This document shows positions 7,355 through 15,280 of a DNA stretch of 23,084 nucleotides, one piece after another; position 1 is the stretch's first letter, and every line of letters begins with the position of its first letter. This DNA is from an uncultured Prosthecobacter sp. (GTDB lineage: Bacteria > Verrucomicrobiota > Verrucomicrobiia > Verrucomicrobiales > Verrucomicrobiaceae), in the NCBI GenBank assembly GCA_947523045.1, contig CANNUR010000021.1, positions 1-23,084 on the forward strand. The letters run 5' to 3'. Below the pieces are notes generated by a model that was given only the letters and a program-made list of their open reading frames with translations, did not search any database and was not told where the DNA came from. The translations under genes and the position numbers were made by a program.

Positions 7355-8248
7355 GTGACTGCAAGTCTCTCGAGTTTTTCCAACCTACTGGACAGCCATG
7401 CCGCCAAACTGCTGCAGGAAGGCCGGCTCGAGGAGGCGCTGCGCGTCGCCACCACTGCTCTCGGCGGCCTGCGCGAGGCGGTCGAACTCGATCCCGGCGC
7501 CCTGCCCGACCTCTTTTCCGGCCTGCACCTGCTCGCCGAAATCCAGCGCGAGCTCGGCGATGCCGCCGGTGCCGAGGCTGCCTGTGGCGAGGCCCTGGAA
7601 ATCGCCGCCCGCAGCGAGGCTGTGCCGCGCGCGGAAGTTGCCCGCGTGCGCACCCAGCTCGCCACCCTGCTCGATTTCAGCCAGCGCGAGGCGGAGGCCG
7701 CCCCGCTCTATGAGCAGGCCATCGCCGATTACGAGGCCTTGACGCCGCCCGACGAGGAGACGGCCGCCCAGTTGCGCAACAACCTGGCGATGATCTACAA
7801 GGGCCTTGGCCGCTATGCCCTCGCCGAGCAGCATTACCTGCGCGCCTTGGAAACGCTCGAAGCGCGCCGCGGCCGCGCCTCGGAGGATGTCGGCTCGATT
7901 TACAACAACCTCGGCAGCCTCTACTACGCCGCCGGTTTTCCCAACCAGGCCGCCGAAATGTTCGGCGAGGCCCTCGCCATCCGCCGCCAGTTGCTCGGTC
8001 CCGATCACCCGGATGTCGGCCAGTCCTATGGCAACCTCGCCACCGCCTGCCATGCGCTCGCCGACGATGCTGCCGCCCTCGGTCACTTTGAGCAGAGCCT
8101 GCGCATCCTGGAACTCCATGTGCACGACGATCCGGCCAGCTTTGAGGCGGTCGCCCTCGACTGCCTCGCCCTGCTCGACCGCCTCGGCGAGGAGCGCAAG
8201 GCCGCCGCCTTGCGCAAGCGCCTCGACAAGGCCCTCGGCCGCCCCTGA
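7355..8248 (+). CDS. Cytoplasmic TPR-repeat protein (kinesin-light-chain-like repeats)
   Basis: About 297 residues made almost entirely of TPR units of roughly 42 residues. They begin near residues 54, 96, 139, 181 and 223, for example LRNNLAMIYKGLGRYALAEQHYLRALE and the following IYNNLGSLYYAAGFPNQAAEMF. The spacing and the RRQLLGPDHPDV element are typical of TPR_12/TPR_10 repeats. There is no signal peptide or membrane segment, so it is probably a cytosolic scaffold. The start is uncertain: GTG 7355 opens just before the first helices, but the frame stays open further upstream with no ATG near a ribosome-binding site. The gene is followed 45 bp later by the solute-binding lipoprotein gene. 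Partner and function are unknown. Confidence 0.78.
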   Translation: MTASLSSFSNLLDSHAAKLLQEGRLEEALRVATTALGGLREAVELDPGALPDLFSGLHLLAEIQRELGDAAGAEAACGEALEIAARSEAVPRAEVARVRTQLATLLDFSQREAEAAPLYEQAIADYEALTPPDEETAAQLRNNLAMIYKGLGRYALAEQHYLRALETLEARRGRASEDVGSIYNNLGSLYYAAGFPNQAAEMFGEALAIRRQLLGPDHPDVGQSYGNLATACHALADDAAALGHFEQSLRILELHVHDDPASFEAVALDCLALLDRLGEERKAAALRKRLDKALGRP

Positions 8249-8293
8249 GCGATTTTCGCTGCAAGCGCCGCGCCGGGACCGTAAGGCTCTGCC

Positions 8294-9073
8294 ATGAACC
8301 TGCTCCGCCCGCTGCTCCTGCTCGGCCTCGTCTTCTTCGCCGCCGGTTGCGCGCGCCGCGACGTGCTCGTCGTCGGCATGGACGCCACCTACCCGCCCTT
8401 TGAGTTTGTCGATGAACAGGGCCAGCTCACCGGCGTCAGCACCGCCATCGGCGAGGCCGTGGCACAAGAACTGGGCAAGCCGGTGGAGTTCAAAAACCTC
8501 GCGTTTGACGGCCTGATCCCGGCCCTGCAGACCGGTCGCATCGACCTCATCATCTCCTCGCTCACCGCCAACGAGCAGCGCCGTGAGCAGATCGACTTCT
8601 CCGATCCCTACGTGAAGACCGGCCTGGCTGTGCTGGTCGCCAAGGATTCGCCTGTGCAGGCCGCCGCCGACCTGCGCGCGCCGGGTCGCCGCCTGGCGGT
8701 GCGCCTCGCCACCACCGGCGAGCAGTGGTGCCGCCAGGAACTGCCGCAGGCGCAATTGGTCGCCCTCGACACGGATGCCGCCTGCGTGCTCGAGGTCGTC
8801 AACGGCCGGGTCGACGCCTGGGTCTATGACCAGATCTCGGTGATGAACTACCATGCCCAGCATCCGGAGCGCACCCGCGCCCTGCTCGCCCCCCTGCGCG
8901 AGGAGGCCTGGGCGGTCGGCCTCAAGAAAGGCCGCGACGACCTGCGCGAGGCGGTCAACCGCGCCCTGGCGCGCCTGCGCCGGGAGGGCGAGTTCGAACG
9001 GCTGGCCGAGCGCTACCTGAAGCGTGAACGCGAATTCATGCGCGCCCAGGGCCTGCCCTTTGTCTTCGAGTGA
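8294..9073 (+). CDS. ABC transporter solute-binding lipoprotein, polar amino acid type (SBP family 3)
   Basis: 259-residue substrate-binding protein that would capture an amino acid or similar small polar ligand at the membrane surface. The signal peptide ends in the lipobox FAAGC, making Cys19 the lipidated residue. The mature protein starts with the family signature LVVGMDATYPPFEFVDEQG. It continues with the two-lobe SBP_bac_3 pattern: FDGLIPALQTGRIDLIISSLT, EQIDFSDPYVKTGLAVLV, and the hinge return GRVDAWVYDQ. The length is typical for the family. No permease or ATPase gene lies next to it in the window, so it must work with a transporter encoded elsewhere, or it may be an orphan sensor-type binding protein. 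It is 45 bp downstream of the TPR gene on the same strand. Confidence 0.9.
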   Translation: MNLLRPLLLLGLVFFAAGCARRDVLVVGMDATYPPFEFVDEQGQLTGVSTAIGEAVAQELGKPVEFKNLAFDGLIPALQTGRIDLIISSLTANEQRREQIDFSDPYVKTGLAVLVAKDSPVQAAADLRAPGRRLAVRLATTGEQWCRQELPQAQLVALDTDAACVLEVVNGRVDAWVYDQISVMNYHAQHPERTRALLAPLREEAWAVGLKKGRDDLREAVNRALARLRREGEFERLAERYLKREREFMRAQGLPFVFE

Positions 9074-9138
9074 GGCCCGCATCCGGCGGCAAGTTCCGCT
9101 TGCGTCCAGGCGTTGGTTTCGGGCATCCTAGTCGTCTT

Positions 9139-10524
9139 ATGGAATCCACCCCCGCCCCCGCCACGTCGCGCCGCGACTTCCTCAAATCCACCGGCAAGAC
9201 CGTCGCCGGCCTCTCCGCCCTCTCCGGCATCCACATCCCCTACGTGCACGCCCAGGGCGATGACACGATCAACGTCGCCCTCGTCGGCTGCGGCGGCCGC
9301 GGCACCGGCGCCTCCAGCAACGCCATGGGCGTCAAGCAGCGCACCCGCCTGATCGCCATGGCGGACGTCCAGGAGAATCGCCTCGAAGCCAGCTTCCAGG
9401 GCCTCAGCAACAAGCATCCCGACCGCTTCTCGGTCTCGGCCGACGCCAAGTTCATCGGCTTCGACGCCTACAAGCAGGCGATTGACATGCTCAAGCCGGG
9501 CGATGTCGTCGTGCTCGCCACGCCGCCCGCCTTCCGCTGGGTGCAGTTCAAGTACGCTATCGAAAAGGGCGTCAACGTCTTCATGGAAAAGCCGATCTGC
9601 GTCGATGCCCCCAGCGGCAAGCGCATGCTCGAGCTCGGCAAGCAGGCCGATGCCAAGGGCCTCAAGGTCGGTGTCGGCCTCATGTGCCGTCACTGCCGCG
9701 TCCGCGGCGAACTCTTCGACCGCATCCAGCAGGGCGAGATCGGCGACATCCTCCTCGGCCGGGCCTACCGCCTGCAGGGCCCGGTCGGCACCTGCTTCAC
9801 CCAGCCGCGCGACCCCAAGACCGATCCCAGCGAGCTGATCTACCAGATCAAGAACTTCCACTCCTTCCTCTGGGCCAGCGGCGGCGCCTTCAGCGACTTC
9901 AACATCCACAACATCGATGAGATCTGCTGGATGAAGAACGACTTCCCGATCGAGGCCAAGGCCACCGGCGGCCGCACCGACCGCGGCGATTACGTCGACC
10001 AGAACTTCGATCACTACAGCGTCGAGTACACCTTCCGCGACGGCACCAAGTTCTGGCTTGAAGGCCGCAACGCCATGAAGACCCACAACGAGTTCGCCAG
10101 CTACGTGCACGGCACCAAGGGCATGGCCGTGGTCTCCACCGCCGGTCACTTCCCCTCCAAGGCGATGACCTTCAAGGGCCAGAACAAGGACCCGAAAAAC
10201 CTCATCTGGCGCGGCAAGCAGCCCGAGCCGAACCCCTACGACCTCGAGTGGCAGGACCTCATCGATGCCATCGTCAACGGCAAGCCCTACAGCGAGGTCG
10301 AGCGCGGCGCCATGGCCAGCCTCGTCACCGTCATGGGCCGCATGTCCGCCCACAACGGCCAGGTCGTCACCTTCGACCAGCTCATGGCCCACGACCATGA
10401 GTTCGCGCCGGATGTCGACAAGCTCACCCTCGACGGCCCGGCCCCGCTCAAGGCCGATGCCAACGGCAAGTATCCGATCCCGTATCCGGGTCGCCACGGC
10501 ATGTACGAATACGTCGTCGCCTGA
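9139..10524 (+). CDS. Tat-exported Gfo/Idh/MocA family oxidoreductase
   Basis: 461-residue NAD(P)-dependent oxidoreductase of the glucose-fructose oxidoreductase/inositol dehydrogenase family. It starts with a twin-arginine signal (SRRDFLKSTGKTVAGL, residues 10-25, cleavage likely after HA near 38), so it is probably exported folded with its cofactor. The Rossmann dinucleotide motif is VALVGCGGRGTG (47-57). The conserved EKP motif is at 150-152 (FMEKPICVDAPSG), where Lys151 is the usual catalytic lysine. The C-terminal substrate domain includes DFNIHNIDEICW and YSVEYTFRDGTKF. ATG 9139 was chosen because it places the Tat signal first; the open frame upstream to 9070 overlaps the previous gene. 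Such Tat-exported members are numerous in Verrucomicrobiota and Planctomycetota and mostly uncharacterised; the sugar substrate is unknown. Confidence 0.92.
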   Translation: MESTPAPATSRRDFLKSTGKTVAGLSALSGIHIPYVHAQGDDTINVALVGCGGRGTGASSNAMGVKQRTRLIAMADVQENRLEASFQGLSNKHPDRFSVSADAKFIGFDAYKQAIDMLKPGDVVVLATPPAFRWVQFKYAIEKGVNVFMEKPICVDAPSGKRMLELGKQADAKGLKVGVGLMCRHCRVRGELFDRIQQGEIGDILLGRAYRLQGPVGTCFTQPRDPKTDPSELIYQIKNFHSFLWASGGAFSDFNIHNIDEICWMKNDFPIEAKATGGRTDRGDYVDQNFDHYSVEYTFRDGTKFWLEGRNAMKTHNEFASYVHGTKGMAVVSTAGHFPSKAMTFKGQNKDPKNLIWRGKQPEPNPYDLEWQDLIDAIVNGKPYSEVERGAMASLVTVMGRMSAHNGQVVTFDQLMAHDHEFAPDVDKLTLDGPAPLKADANGKYPIPYPGRHGMYEYVVA

Positions 10525-10536
10525 TCCCGGCCTTCA

Positions 10537-10572
10537 CCGCCCCAGCTTTCTCGCAGAAGGAAGCCGGGGCGG
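10537..10572 (+). terminator. GC-rich hairpin after the oxidoreductase gene
   Basis: Perfect 7-bp arms CCGCCCC (10537-10543) and GGGGCGG (10566-10572) enclose a further partly paired GCTT/AAGC stem. The hairpin begins 12 bp after the stop codon at 10524. No T-run follows, so it may be an intrinsic terminator of the T-poor kind or an mRNA 3'-end stabiliser. It also marks the point after which base composition drops. Confidence 0.45.
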
Positions 10573-10613
10573 CAACGGGAAGGACCGCCGCCCCGGCAAC
10601 CGCGGCTTCCTCC

Positions 10614-11627
10614 GTGCGAGCTGAATGGCCTCTGGCATCAGCGTCCGATAAGCGTCCCATCAGCGGTTCCAAAGCCGGTTTGGGAATCTCGAATTTCACG
10701 AAAATAGATGTCATGCAATGGGTGCCCACCTCGATGGAGGCCATCCACGACTCTGGGTTTGCTCGTTTAGGCTGGACAGGGCTCGATCCAAACCTTCAAA
10801 ATATCTGCATGAGAATTGTGGCTGAAGCGCTGGCGATGGAGTCAAGTACGGCACCTTTGTCAAGCTGTTGCACACTGACCCCATTTCCGGTGAACAAAGT
10901 GGATGTGCTAGGTCTTGCAGAAACTACAATGCCGGCAAAGCCACCGAACTGCATAGTCAAGTTGCGGCAGATGCATGGGCCAGATGGTGCTCGCACCTAT
11001 CACACGGAGTATGAACGAAGCGTTGATGCTATGGCTACTGCGGCAGGTTGGTCTGCTGGGCTGCATCAAGCTGGGATTATTGGATACCCTTCATTCTACG
11101 GGCGACTTTCCCTCTTGTCCTGTGAATACGCGCCAGCAGCAGGTGCCCGCTTTTTGATTCCTGGTATAAAGGGAAGCCCAGCCGGATCAGTTGGCTACTC
11201 GAACAGCGGAACCGATACTAATCCTGGAGGATTAGCCGGAAGAAACTTTTCAAATGGCGGACATGGCCCCTTCATTGAAGACTATGCCGCATATGTAAAC
11301 GAGAGCTGGCAGGCCGCTCTCAAGGAGGGCAACTCTCTTGCCGACAATTGTGGCAAAGATCAGTGCTGCGCCTGTCAGGAAATAACGGTGATTTTTGAGG
11401 CGGCTGCGGATGATCATCATCGCGCGTGGAACAATCAGCCCACCTTGCCCTACTACAATGATTTCCTCGACACGCCAATGGCTCAACACATGAACTCGAG
11501 TAGTACAACTATCGGCAACTCGGGCCTCCCCAACATCGTTGATCCGAATCCAAAAGCGGGTCTACCAACTAAGGTTCCCAATATTCCCAAGTCTGGCCAG
11601 TCGTTCAAGTTCAAGGTCAAACGATAA
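10614..11627 (+). CDS. Unrecognised protein, possibly a displaced RHS-type C-terminal tip
   Basis: Up to 337 residues; start uncertain (GTG 10614, ATG 10713, ATG 10734 or ATG 10809). No catalytic family is recognised. Residues 94-101 read NKVDVLGL, which resembles the hinge that ends the RHS core (typically N-x-x-D-x-x-GL) just before the variable C-terminal domain. After it come a Gly/Ser/Asn-rich stretch (190-216) and a cysteine cluster (C246, C251, C252, C254: CGKDQCCAC). The C-terminus is Pro/Lys-rich. The conserved RHS core (RYYDP-type repeats) is absent upstream, so if the reading is right this is an orphan tip. Codon use is far less GC-rich than neighbours, suggesting transfer. The stop directly abuts the next start (TAA then ATG), implying one transcript. 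Toxin activity is only a hypothesis. Confidence 0.5.
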   Translation: MRAEWPLASASDKRPISGSKAGLGISNFTKIDVMQWVPTSMEAIHDSGFARLGWTGLDPNLQNICMRIVAEALAMESSTAPLSSCCTLTPFPVNKVDVLGLAETTMPAKPPNCIVKLRQMHGPDGARTYHTEYERSVDAMATAAGWSAGLHQAGIIGYPSFYGRLSLLSCEYAPAAGARFLIPGIKGSPAGSVGYSNSGTDTNPGGLAGRNFSNGGHGPFIEDYAAYVNESWQAALKEGNSLADNCGKDQCCACQEITVIFEAAADDHHRAWNNQPTLPYYNDFLDTPMAQHMNSSSTTIGNSGLPNIVDPNPKAGLPTKVPNIPKSGQSFKFKVKR

Positions 11628-12425
11628 ATGAAGCTGGTGATTTTAACTATAATGCTTTGCGCTTCGTTGGCGCACTCATCCGAGCTAGTTGTGGACTGGT
11701 CCTTGGATCTGACCAACCCAGCTCAATACATTTCGCCTCCGCTACAGCTTTTGTGTGTAGCAACCAAGGGTGTTTACACCATTAAGGGCACTCCTGAAGC
11801 TGGTGAAAATAAGGCTCTCCACCGCTATCAACTTCCAGATGAAATCATGGGCCGCTGCATCCTGTCTCTCGCAGGCGGCATGGAGCCCGGATGGCATGAT
11901 GGCAGTCATGAAGTCGAGATCAGAAACCCCAGGGAAGTAGTGCATACCAAAATGCCCGGAACCTCTGCGCCATTCGTTTTCAAGCTGGAAAGTAAATCAA
12001 GTGAAGCGGATGCATTGGAACTACATCTATTCAAACTCTCCGAAGAAGGTTTGCCTTTGCCTGAGTGGGGGTATGTAACCGATTTTGGGCCGCGAAAAGA
12101 ACAGAGTATCACCCGGAAGTTCATTGTTCCGTTTGCTGGAGTCGGTGAATACTTGGCCTACATAGTTGAAGTTGAGGATGGAAAAGATCCGAGATATCTG
12201 TATGCCAAGCGTTTTTCCGTAACCCAGGAAAACTTGGCGACGCATGATCAGAAGCGAACCATATCCGATCTTCAGAATGACCCGCACAAAACCTTGGTCG
12301 AGTTTACTGCTGACGATGCGTTCTCTGGAATTGTTGCGGTCTCATTCGTCAACAGAGGCTCATTGCGTCACGTTAGAGTCGCTCGAGATGGAACGATAGT
12401 TGAAGTGCATCAATCGCAACGGTAG
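11628..12425 (+). CDS. Secreted protein of unknown function, partner of the preceding low-GC gene
   Basis: 265 residues with an N-terminal signal peptide (MKLVILTIMLCASLAHSSE). The mature part alternates short beta-type segments (FVFKLESKSSEADALELHLFKLSE, RKFIVPFAGVGEYLAYIVEVED, GIVAVSFVNRGSLRHVRVARDG). This suggests a beta-rich, possibly Ig-like or jelly-roll fold. I recognise no family. It begins on the base after the preceding gene's stop and shares its low GC and codon use, so the two form one acquired unit. If the first gene is a toxin tip, this exported protein could be its immunity partner, but a plain envelope protein is equally compatible. The reading frame, signal peptide and coherent codon use make it likely to be a true gene. 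Confidence 0.68.
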   Translation: MKLVILTIMLCASLAHSSELVVDWSLDLTNPAQYISPPLQLLCVATKGVYTIKGTPEAGENKALHRYQLPDEIMGRCILSLAGGMEPGWHDGSHEVEIRNPREVVHTKMPGTSAPFVFKLESKSSEADALELHLFKLSEEGLPLPEWGYVTDFGPRKEQSITRKFIVPFAGVGEYLAYIVEVEDGKDPRYLYAKRFSVTQENLATHDQKRTISDLQNDPHKTLVEFTADDAFSGIVAVSFVNRGSLRHVRVARDGTIVEVHQSQR

Positions 12426-13027
12426 AGCACTGATCTCAAGCGCTCGGAGTCGAACCTGCCCCCGGCGGGAGGCTTAGCTTGGCAATCTCGCGCACACGCA
12501 GCCGGACAACTCAGCGCATCACAAAGCTTGTGGCTCCGCACCGTTGCCAACCACCGAGTTCGCCGCCCGCTACCGGATGATAGTAAGCGTCACGCGCAGC
12601 GCCGTTCGGCATTGCTGGCGCGGGTGGCTTGAGGTGCTTGGCTGGCCGGTTTGACCTGCCGGCGTGCTTTCGCCCACGCTTCGGGGTGCAGGCTCGCGTA
12701 GTCCTTCGCGGCCAGCGTGGGCATGCGCTCAAACACGTCGCGCAGATACTCAAAGGGAAACGGGGGGTGTGCAACTGCTTGACAAAAAACCGCTCGCGCT
12801 CATTCCGTCCGCATGGATCGCAGCATGCGCAAGGAGGCGATCGGAATGCGATTTGGGCAGTTGCATCTGAAGTCGTGGGGCACTGCGGTCATGGTCGGAG
12901 AGCCATGTCCTTGAGGAGGCAGGCTGCACAATGATCTGGAAGGGGGGAGTGGCTGCGTGGTCAGGGTCGCTGCGCGGCCATGCATTTTTTGGGGGCGAGG
13001 TCGACTTGGCCGACGTTTCTTTTGCGC
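12426..13027. other. Gene-poor stretch with a transposase scar
   Basis: 602 bp between the low-GC pair and the transglutaminase-like gene. Apart from the IS66-like fragment at 12590-12780 on the minus strand, I see no coding frame with plausible codon use and no RNA gene. The open frames here are shadows of the fragment. Composition returns from low to high GC across it, as expected for the edge of an inserted segment. Confidence 0.55.
12590..12780 (-). pseudogene. C-terminal remnant of an IS66-type transposase (TnpC)
   Basis: Reading the minus strand from about 12780 to a stop at 12590-12592 gives a frame with PFEYLRDVFERMPTL and then LHPEAWAKARRQ. This matches the closing segment of IS66-family transposases (pattern AYLRDVLERLP...LxPxxWAxAR), followed by a low-complexity Ala/Arg/Gln tail. 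The frame has no start and no catalytic DDE region, and upstream sequence does not continue the homology, so it is a broken fragment of roughly 60 residues. It lies 165 bp beyond the end of the low-GC pair, consistent with a past insertion or deletion at this site. No inverted repeats or target duplication could be paired by eye. Confidence 0.62.
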
Positions 13028-14932
13028 ATGCATTCCGCCCTTCTCCGGCTCCCGGTCCTGCTTCTGCCTGCCGTCGTCCAAGGTGGTGTCGGTGATCCGC
13101 AACTGCGCACCGATCATCCCTGGTATCCGGGGGAGCTGGCAATGTCCAGCTTCGACCGCCTGTTCGCCACCCAGGCGGACCAGTATGAGCGCGCCACGGG
13201 GAGACGGCCGGAGTCGGTCGAGGACAAGGCGCTCGCCTCCTGGTTTTTTCGCAATACCCACTACGCCCATGGCGAGGAGGGCCGGGAGGACCTCTGGGGC
13301 GAGGGTTTCAGCAACGATGCAAAAACGACGACGCGCGAGTACTGGACCGGACTGTTTGCCCACGGTTTCGGACTCTGCGGCACGACCCATGCGCAGTGGA
13401 CCGCCGAGCTCGACGCCCTGCTTGGGCCGGGGCGGTCGCGAGTCACCGGCACGCGCGGTCACAACGCCTTTGAGGTCTTTTTGAACGGCGGTCCCTACGG
13501 CGGCGAGGGCCGTTGGGCCCTGCTCGATCACGATCTGTCGACGGTTATCTTTGATCCGGAGGGGGGCGGTCTGCTGGGGCTCGACGAGATCTACAAGGAC
13601 TGGAAAACCCTTTCGACGCGCGTGCCGGGCGCTCCGCACCAGCGCGGCTGGCTGATCTGCGGCCTGCACCCCGGCGACGGTGCCTCGTACGCCGCCTATC
13701 AGACGATCGAGTATCGGGCCGGTTACGCCGGGCCGCCGCCGATCGTGCATCTGCGCCAGGGTGAAACCCTGCGACGGTGGTTTGAGCCGGGGCTGGAGGA
13801 CGGTCGCACCTTCGTGTTCTGGGGCCGGAACTACCTGACCGGAGGGGTGCCCGGACTGGAGCGCTCGCGCACCTGGGTGAACCAGCCCGAGGCCATGCAT
13901 GGCACGACAAAGGGCACCGACCACGTCAACGGCCAGGCGCGCTACGGCAATGCGGTCTATGAGTGGCGGCCTGACTTTGCCGGTGGCGGCTACCGGGAGG
14001 GCGTGACCGATGAGGGGCCCGGCCACGTGACGCTGGAGTTTTTCACCCCCTACGTCATTGGTGCGACGCCGCCGGATGACTCGCCCTGGGGTGTCTACCA
14101 GCCGGGTGGCAAAAACGGCCTGATTCTGCGCGGTCGCGCGCGTGGCTCGGTGGCGGTGTCGGTCGATGGCGGCGCCATCTGGCAGGAGGCCGGCGAGTTC
14201 CGCGATGGCCTGGACCTGACCGACTTCGTCAAGGGGCGGCGCCAGTATCACCTGCGCCTCGGTGCGGGCGCGGCGGCCCTGGCCGACAGCGGGCTGGTCA
14301 TCCGCACGGTCTGCCAGGCCAATCCGGCGATGTTTCCCCGCCTCAAGGACGGTGGAACGCAAATCACCCTCGGGGTGGGCGGGTACGGCCTGATCAGCTA
14401 TGGCCCGGGTAAGGCGCAGGCTTCACCGCGCATCGTTGAGGGCGGTTTCGACACGCCGCGCGTCACTCTGGAACTGCAAACGCCGCGCGGTTTGCCGGCG
14501 GTGGCCCTGCATGCCGCCGCGCATGTGGCTTCCAGCAATCCGCCCGATCCGAGGGTGCGTTACCAGCTTGAATATTCCGTGGATCGCGGCGCGAGCTGGC
14601 GGTCGCTGCTCAAGGACGGCAACCTCGAACGCCGTGGCATGGAGCCCGGCGATTTCTGGTCGCAATCCCTCTGGGCCGCCGGCACCGACCTGCCGGAGGG
14701 CACGGGCGACACCGTGCGCGTGCGTTTTCACAACAGCGGCGGCAAACGCTGCCTGCGCGCCGAGGCGCATCTGCAGTACCCCGTGCCCGGCCGTCGCGCC
14801 CGCGTGGCCTACGGTTGGAGCGACCTTGCGGGCAGCCATGAGCAGAGTCGCGTGCTCGACGACGGCCAGACCTGGACCCTGCCCACCGGCGAGGACGTGC
14901 GCACCCGTTGGGTGGAACTTGCGGCAGACTGA
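13028..14932 (+). CDS. Secreted transglutaminase-like (papain-fold) protein
   Basis: 634 residues with a signal peptide (Leu/Pro-rich, ending about VVQGG). Residues 110-180 carry a transglutaminase-like Cys-His-Asp arrangement: Cys117 in FGLCGTTHAQW, His145 in GTRGHNAFEVF, and Asp167 (or Asp169) in LLDHDLSTVIFD. The family contains peptidases, amidases and cross-linking enzymes. The remaining 450 residues are beta-rich (VAVSVDGGAIWQEAGEF, RYQLEYSVDRGASWRSLL), resembling sialidase-type or fibronectin-type add-on domains. ATG 13028 was preferred over an upstream in-frame start because it puts the signal peptide first. No Shine-Dalgarno is visible. High GC and host-like codon use contrast with the island just upstream. 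It stands alone, with no obvious operon partner. The fold is probable; the reaction is unknown. Confidence 0.78.
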   Translation: MHSALLRLPVLLLPAVVQGGVGDPQLRTDHPWYPGELAMSSFDRLFATQADQYERATGRRPESVEDKALASWFFRNTHYAHGEEGREDLWGEGFSNDAKTTTREYWTGLFAHGFGLCGTTHAQWTAELDALLGPGRSRVTGTRGHNAFEVFLNGGPYGGEGRWALLDHDLSTVIFDPEGGGLLGLDEIYKDWKTLSTRVPGAPHQRGWLICGLHPGDGASYAAYQTIEYRAGYAGPPPIVHLRQGETLRRWFEPGLEDGRTFVFWGRNYLTGGVPGLERSRTWVNQPEAMHGTTKGTDHVNGQARYGNAVYEWRPDFAGGGYREGVTDEGPGHVTLEFFTPYVIGATPPDDSPWGVYQPGGKNGLILRGRARGSVAVSVDGGAIWQEAGEFRDGLDLTDFVKGRRQYHLRLGAGAAALADSGLVIRTVCQANPAMFPRLKDGGTQITLGVGGYGLISYGPGKAQASPRIVEGGFDTPRVTLELQTPRGLPAVALHAAAHVASSNPPDPRVRYQLEYSVDRGASWRSLLKDGNLERRGMEPGDFWSQSLWAAGTDLPEGTGDTVRVRFHNSGGKRCLRAEAHLQYPVPGRRARVAYGWSDLAGSHEQSRVLDDGQTWTLPTGEDVRTRWVELAAD

Positions 14933-15142
14933 AATGCGACGAACTGCAGCTTGAATGCCGGAGTTCGATCCGAGACATCTTCTGGTCTGCTGGCAGGCGG
15001 ATTGAATCTTGCTGCGCAACGCCCCGCGGTGTGGCCTTCGGCTGAGGAGAATGTCGCTCACGCGACGGGCGGTCGAACCAAGGTTCCGCTGAAGCGGGAG
15101 GCTTCGCCCTCATCCCGCCGGAATGCAACCATCCAGTTTGGA
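14933..15142. other. Intergenic spacer with no recognised gene
   Basis: 210 bp between the transglutaminase-like gene and the tRNA. The open frame covering 14951-15208 on the plus strand is an antisense reading of the tRNA. At 15129-15145 a short hairpin (CCATCC-N5-GGATGG) overlaps the tRNA 3' CCA on the minus strand; it lacks a T-run and is a weak terminator candidate at best. Confidence 0.4.
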
Positions 15143-15219
15143 TGGTCGGGCTGGCGGGATTCGAACCCACGACCTCTTCGTCCCGAACGAAGCGCTCTAC
15201 CAGGCTGAGCCACAGCCCG
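15143..15219 (-). tRNA. tRNA-Pro (anticodon CGG)
   Basis: The minus strand folds into a complete 77-nt cloverleaf. The acceptor stem is CGGGCTG/CAGCCCG with discriminator A73 and an encoded CCA end. The D-arm is GCTC/GAGC with loop AGCCTGGTA. The anticodon stem is CTTCG/CGAAG with loop TTCGGGA, giving anticodon CGG for CCG proline codons. The T-arm is GTGGG-TTCGAAT-CCCGC, which pairs G-C, T-G, G-C, G-C, G-C. The D-arm and anticodon arm are almost identical to E. coli tRNA-Pro(CGG). It lies 61 bp downstream of the DUF393 gene on the same strand. Confidence 0.97.
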
Positions 15220-15280
15220 CTTGGGGCCGTTGCCGGCCTTGACGGTGATCCGCGGCGGGGCCACGGACAGGAAAGGCAAC

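Noticed and set aside
9013..10497. 494-codon minus-strand open frame opposite the Tat oxidoreductase gene
   Set aside because: Composition is dominated by Val/Ala/Glu/Gly as expected from reading GC-rich codons backwards; the plus strand encodes a complete, motif-bearing oxidoreductase.
12445..12470. tRNA or tmRNA 3' end on the minus strand (GGTTCGACTCC)
   Set aside because: The T-loop consensus is there, but the flanking bases do not form a T-stem and no acceptor stem or anticodon arm can be built.
12629..12934. 101-codon plus-strand open frame in the gene-poor stretch
   Set aside because: It lies opposite the transposase remnant, and its Cys/Arg/His-rich composition resembles no protein and does not follow local codon use.
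15129..15145. Intrinsic terminator after tRNA-Pro
   Set aside because: The 6-bp hairpin includes the CCA end of the tRNA itself and is not followed by a T-run, so it is unlikely to work as a terminator.
14951..15208. 85-codon plus-strand open frame with WRDSNPRPLRPERSALPG at its end
   Set aside because: It is an antisense translation of tRNA-Pro; this peptide is a well-known false protein arising from tRNA genes.
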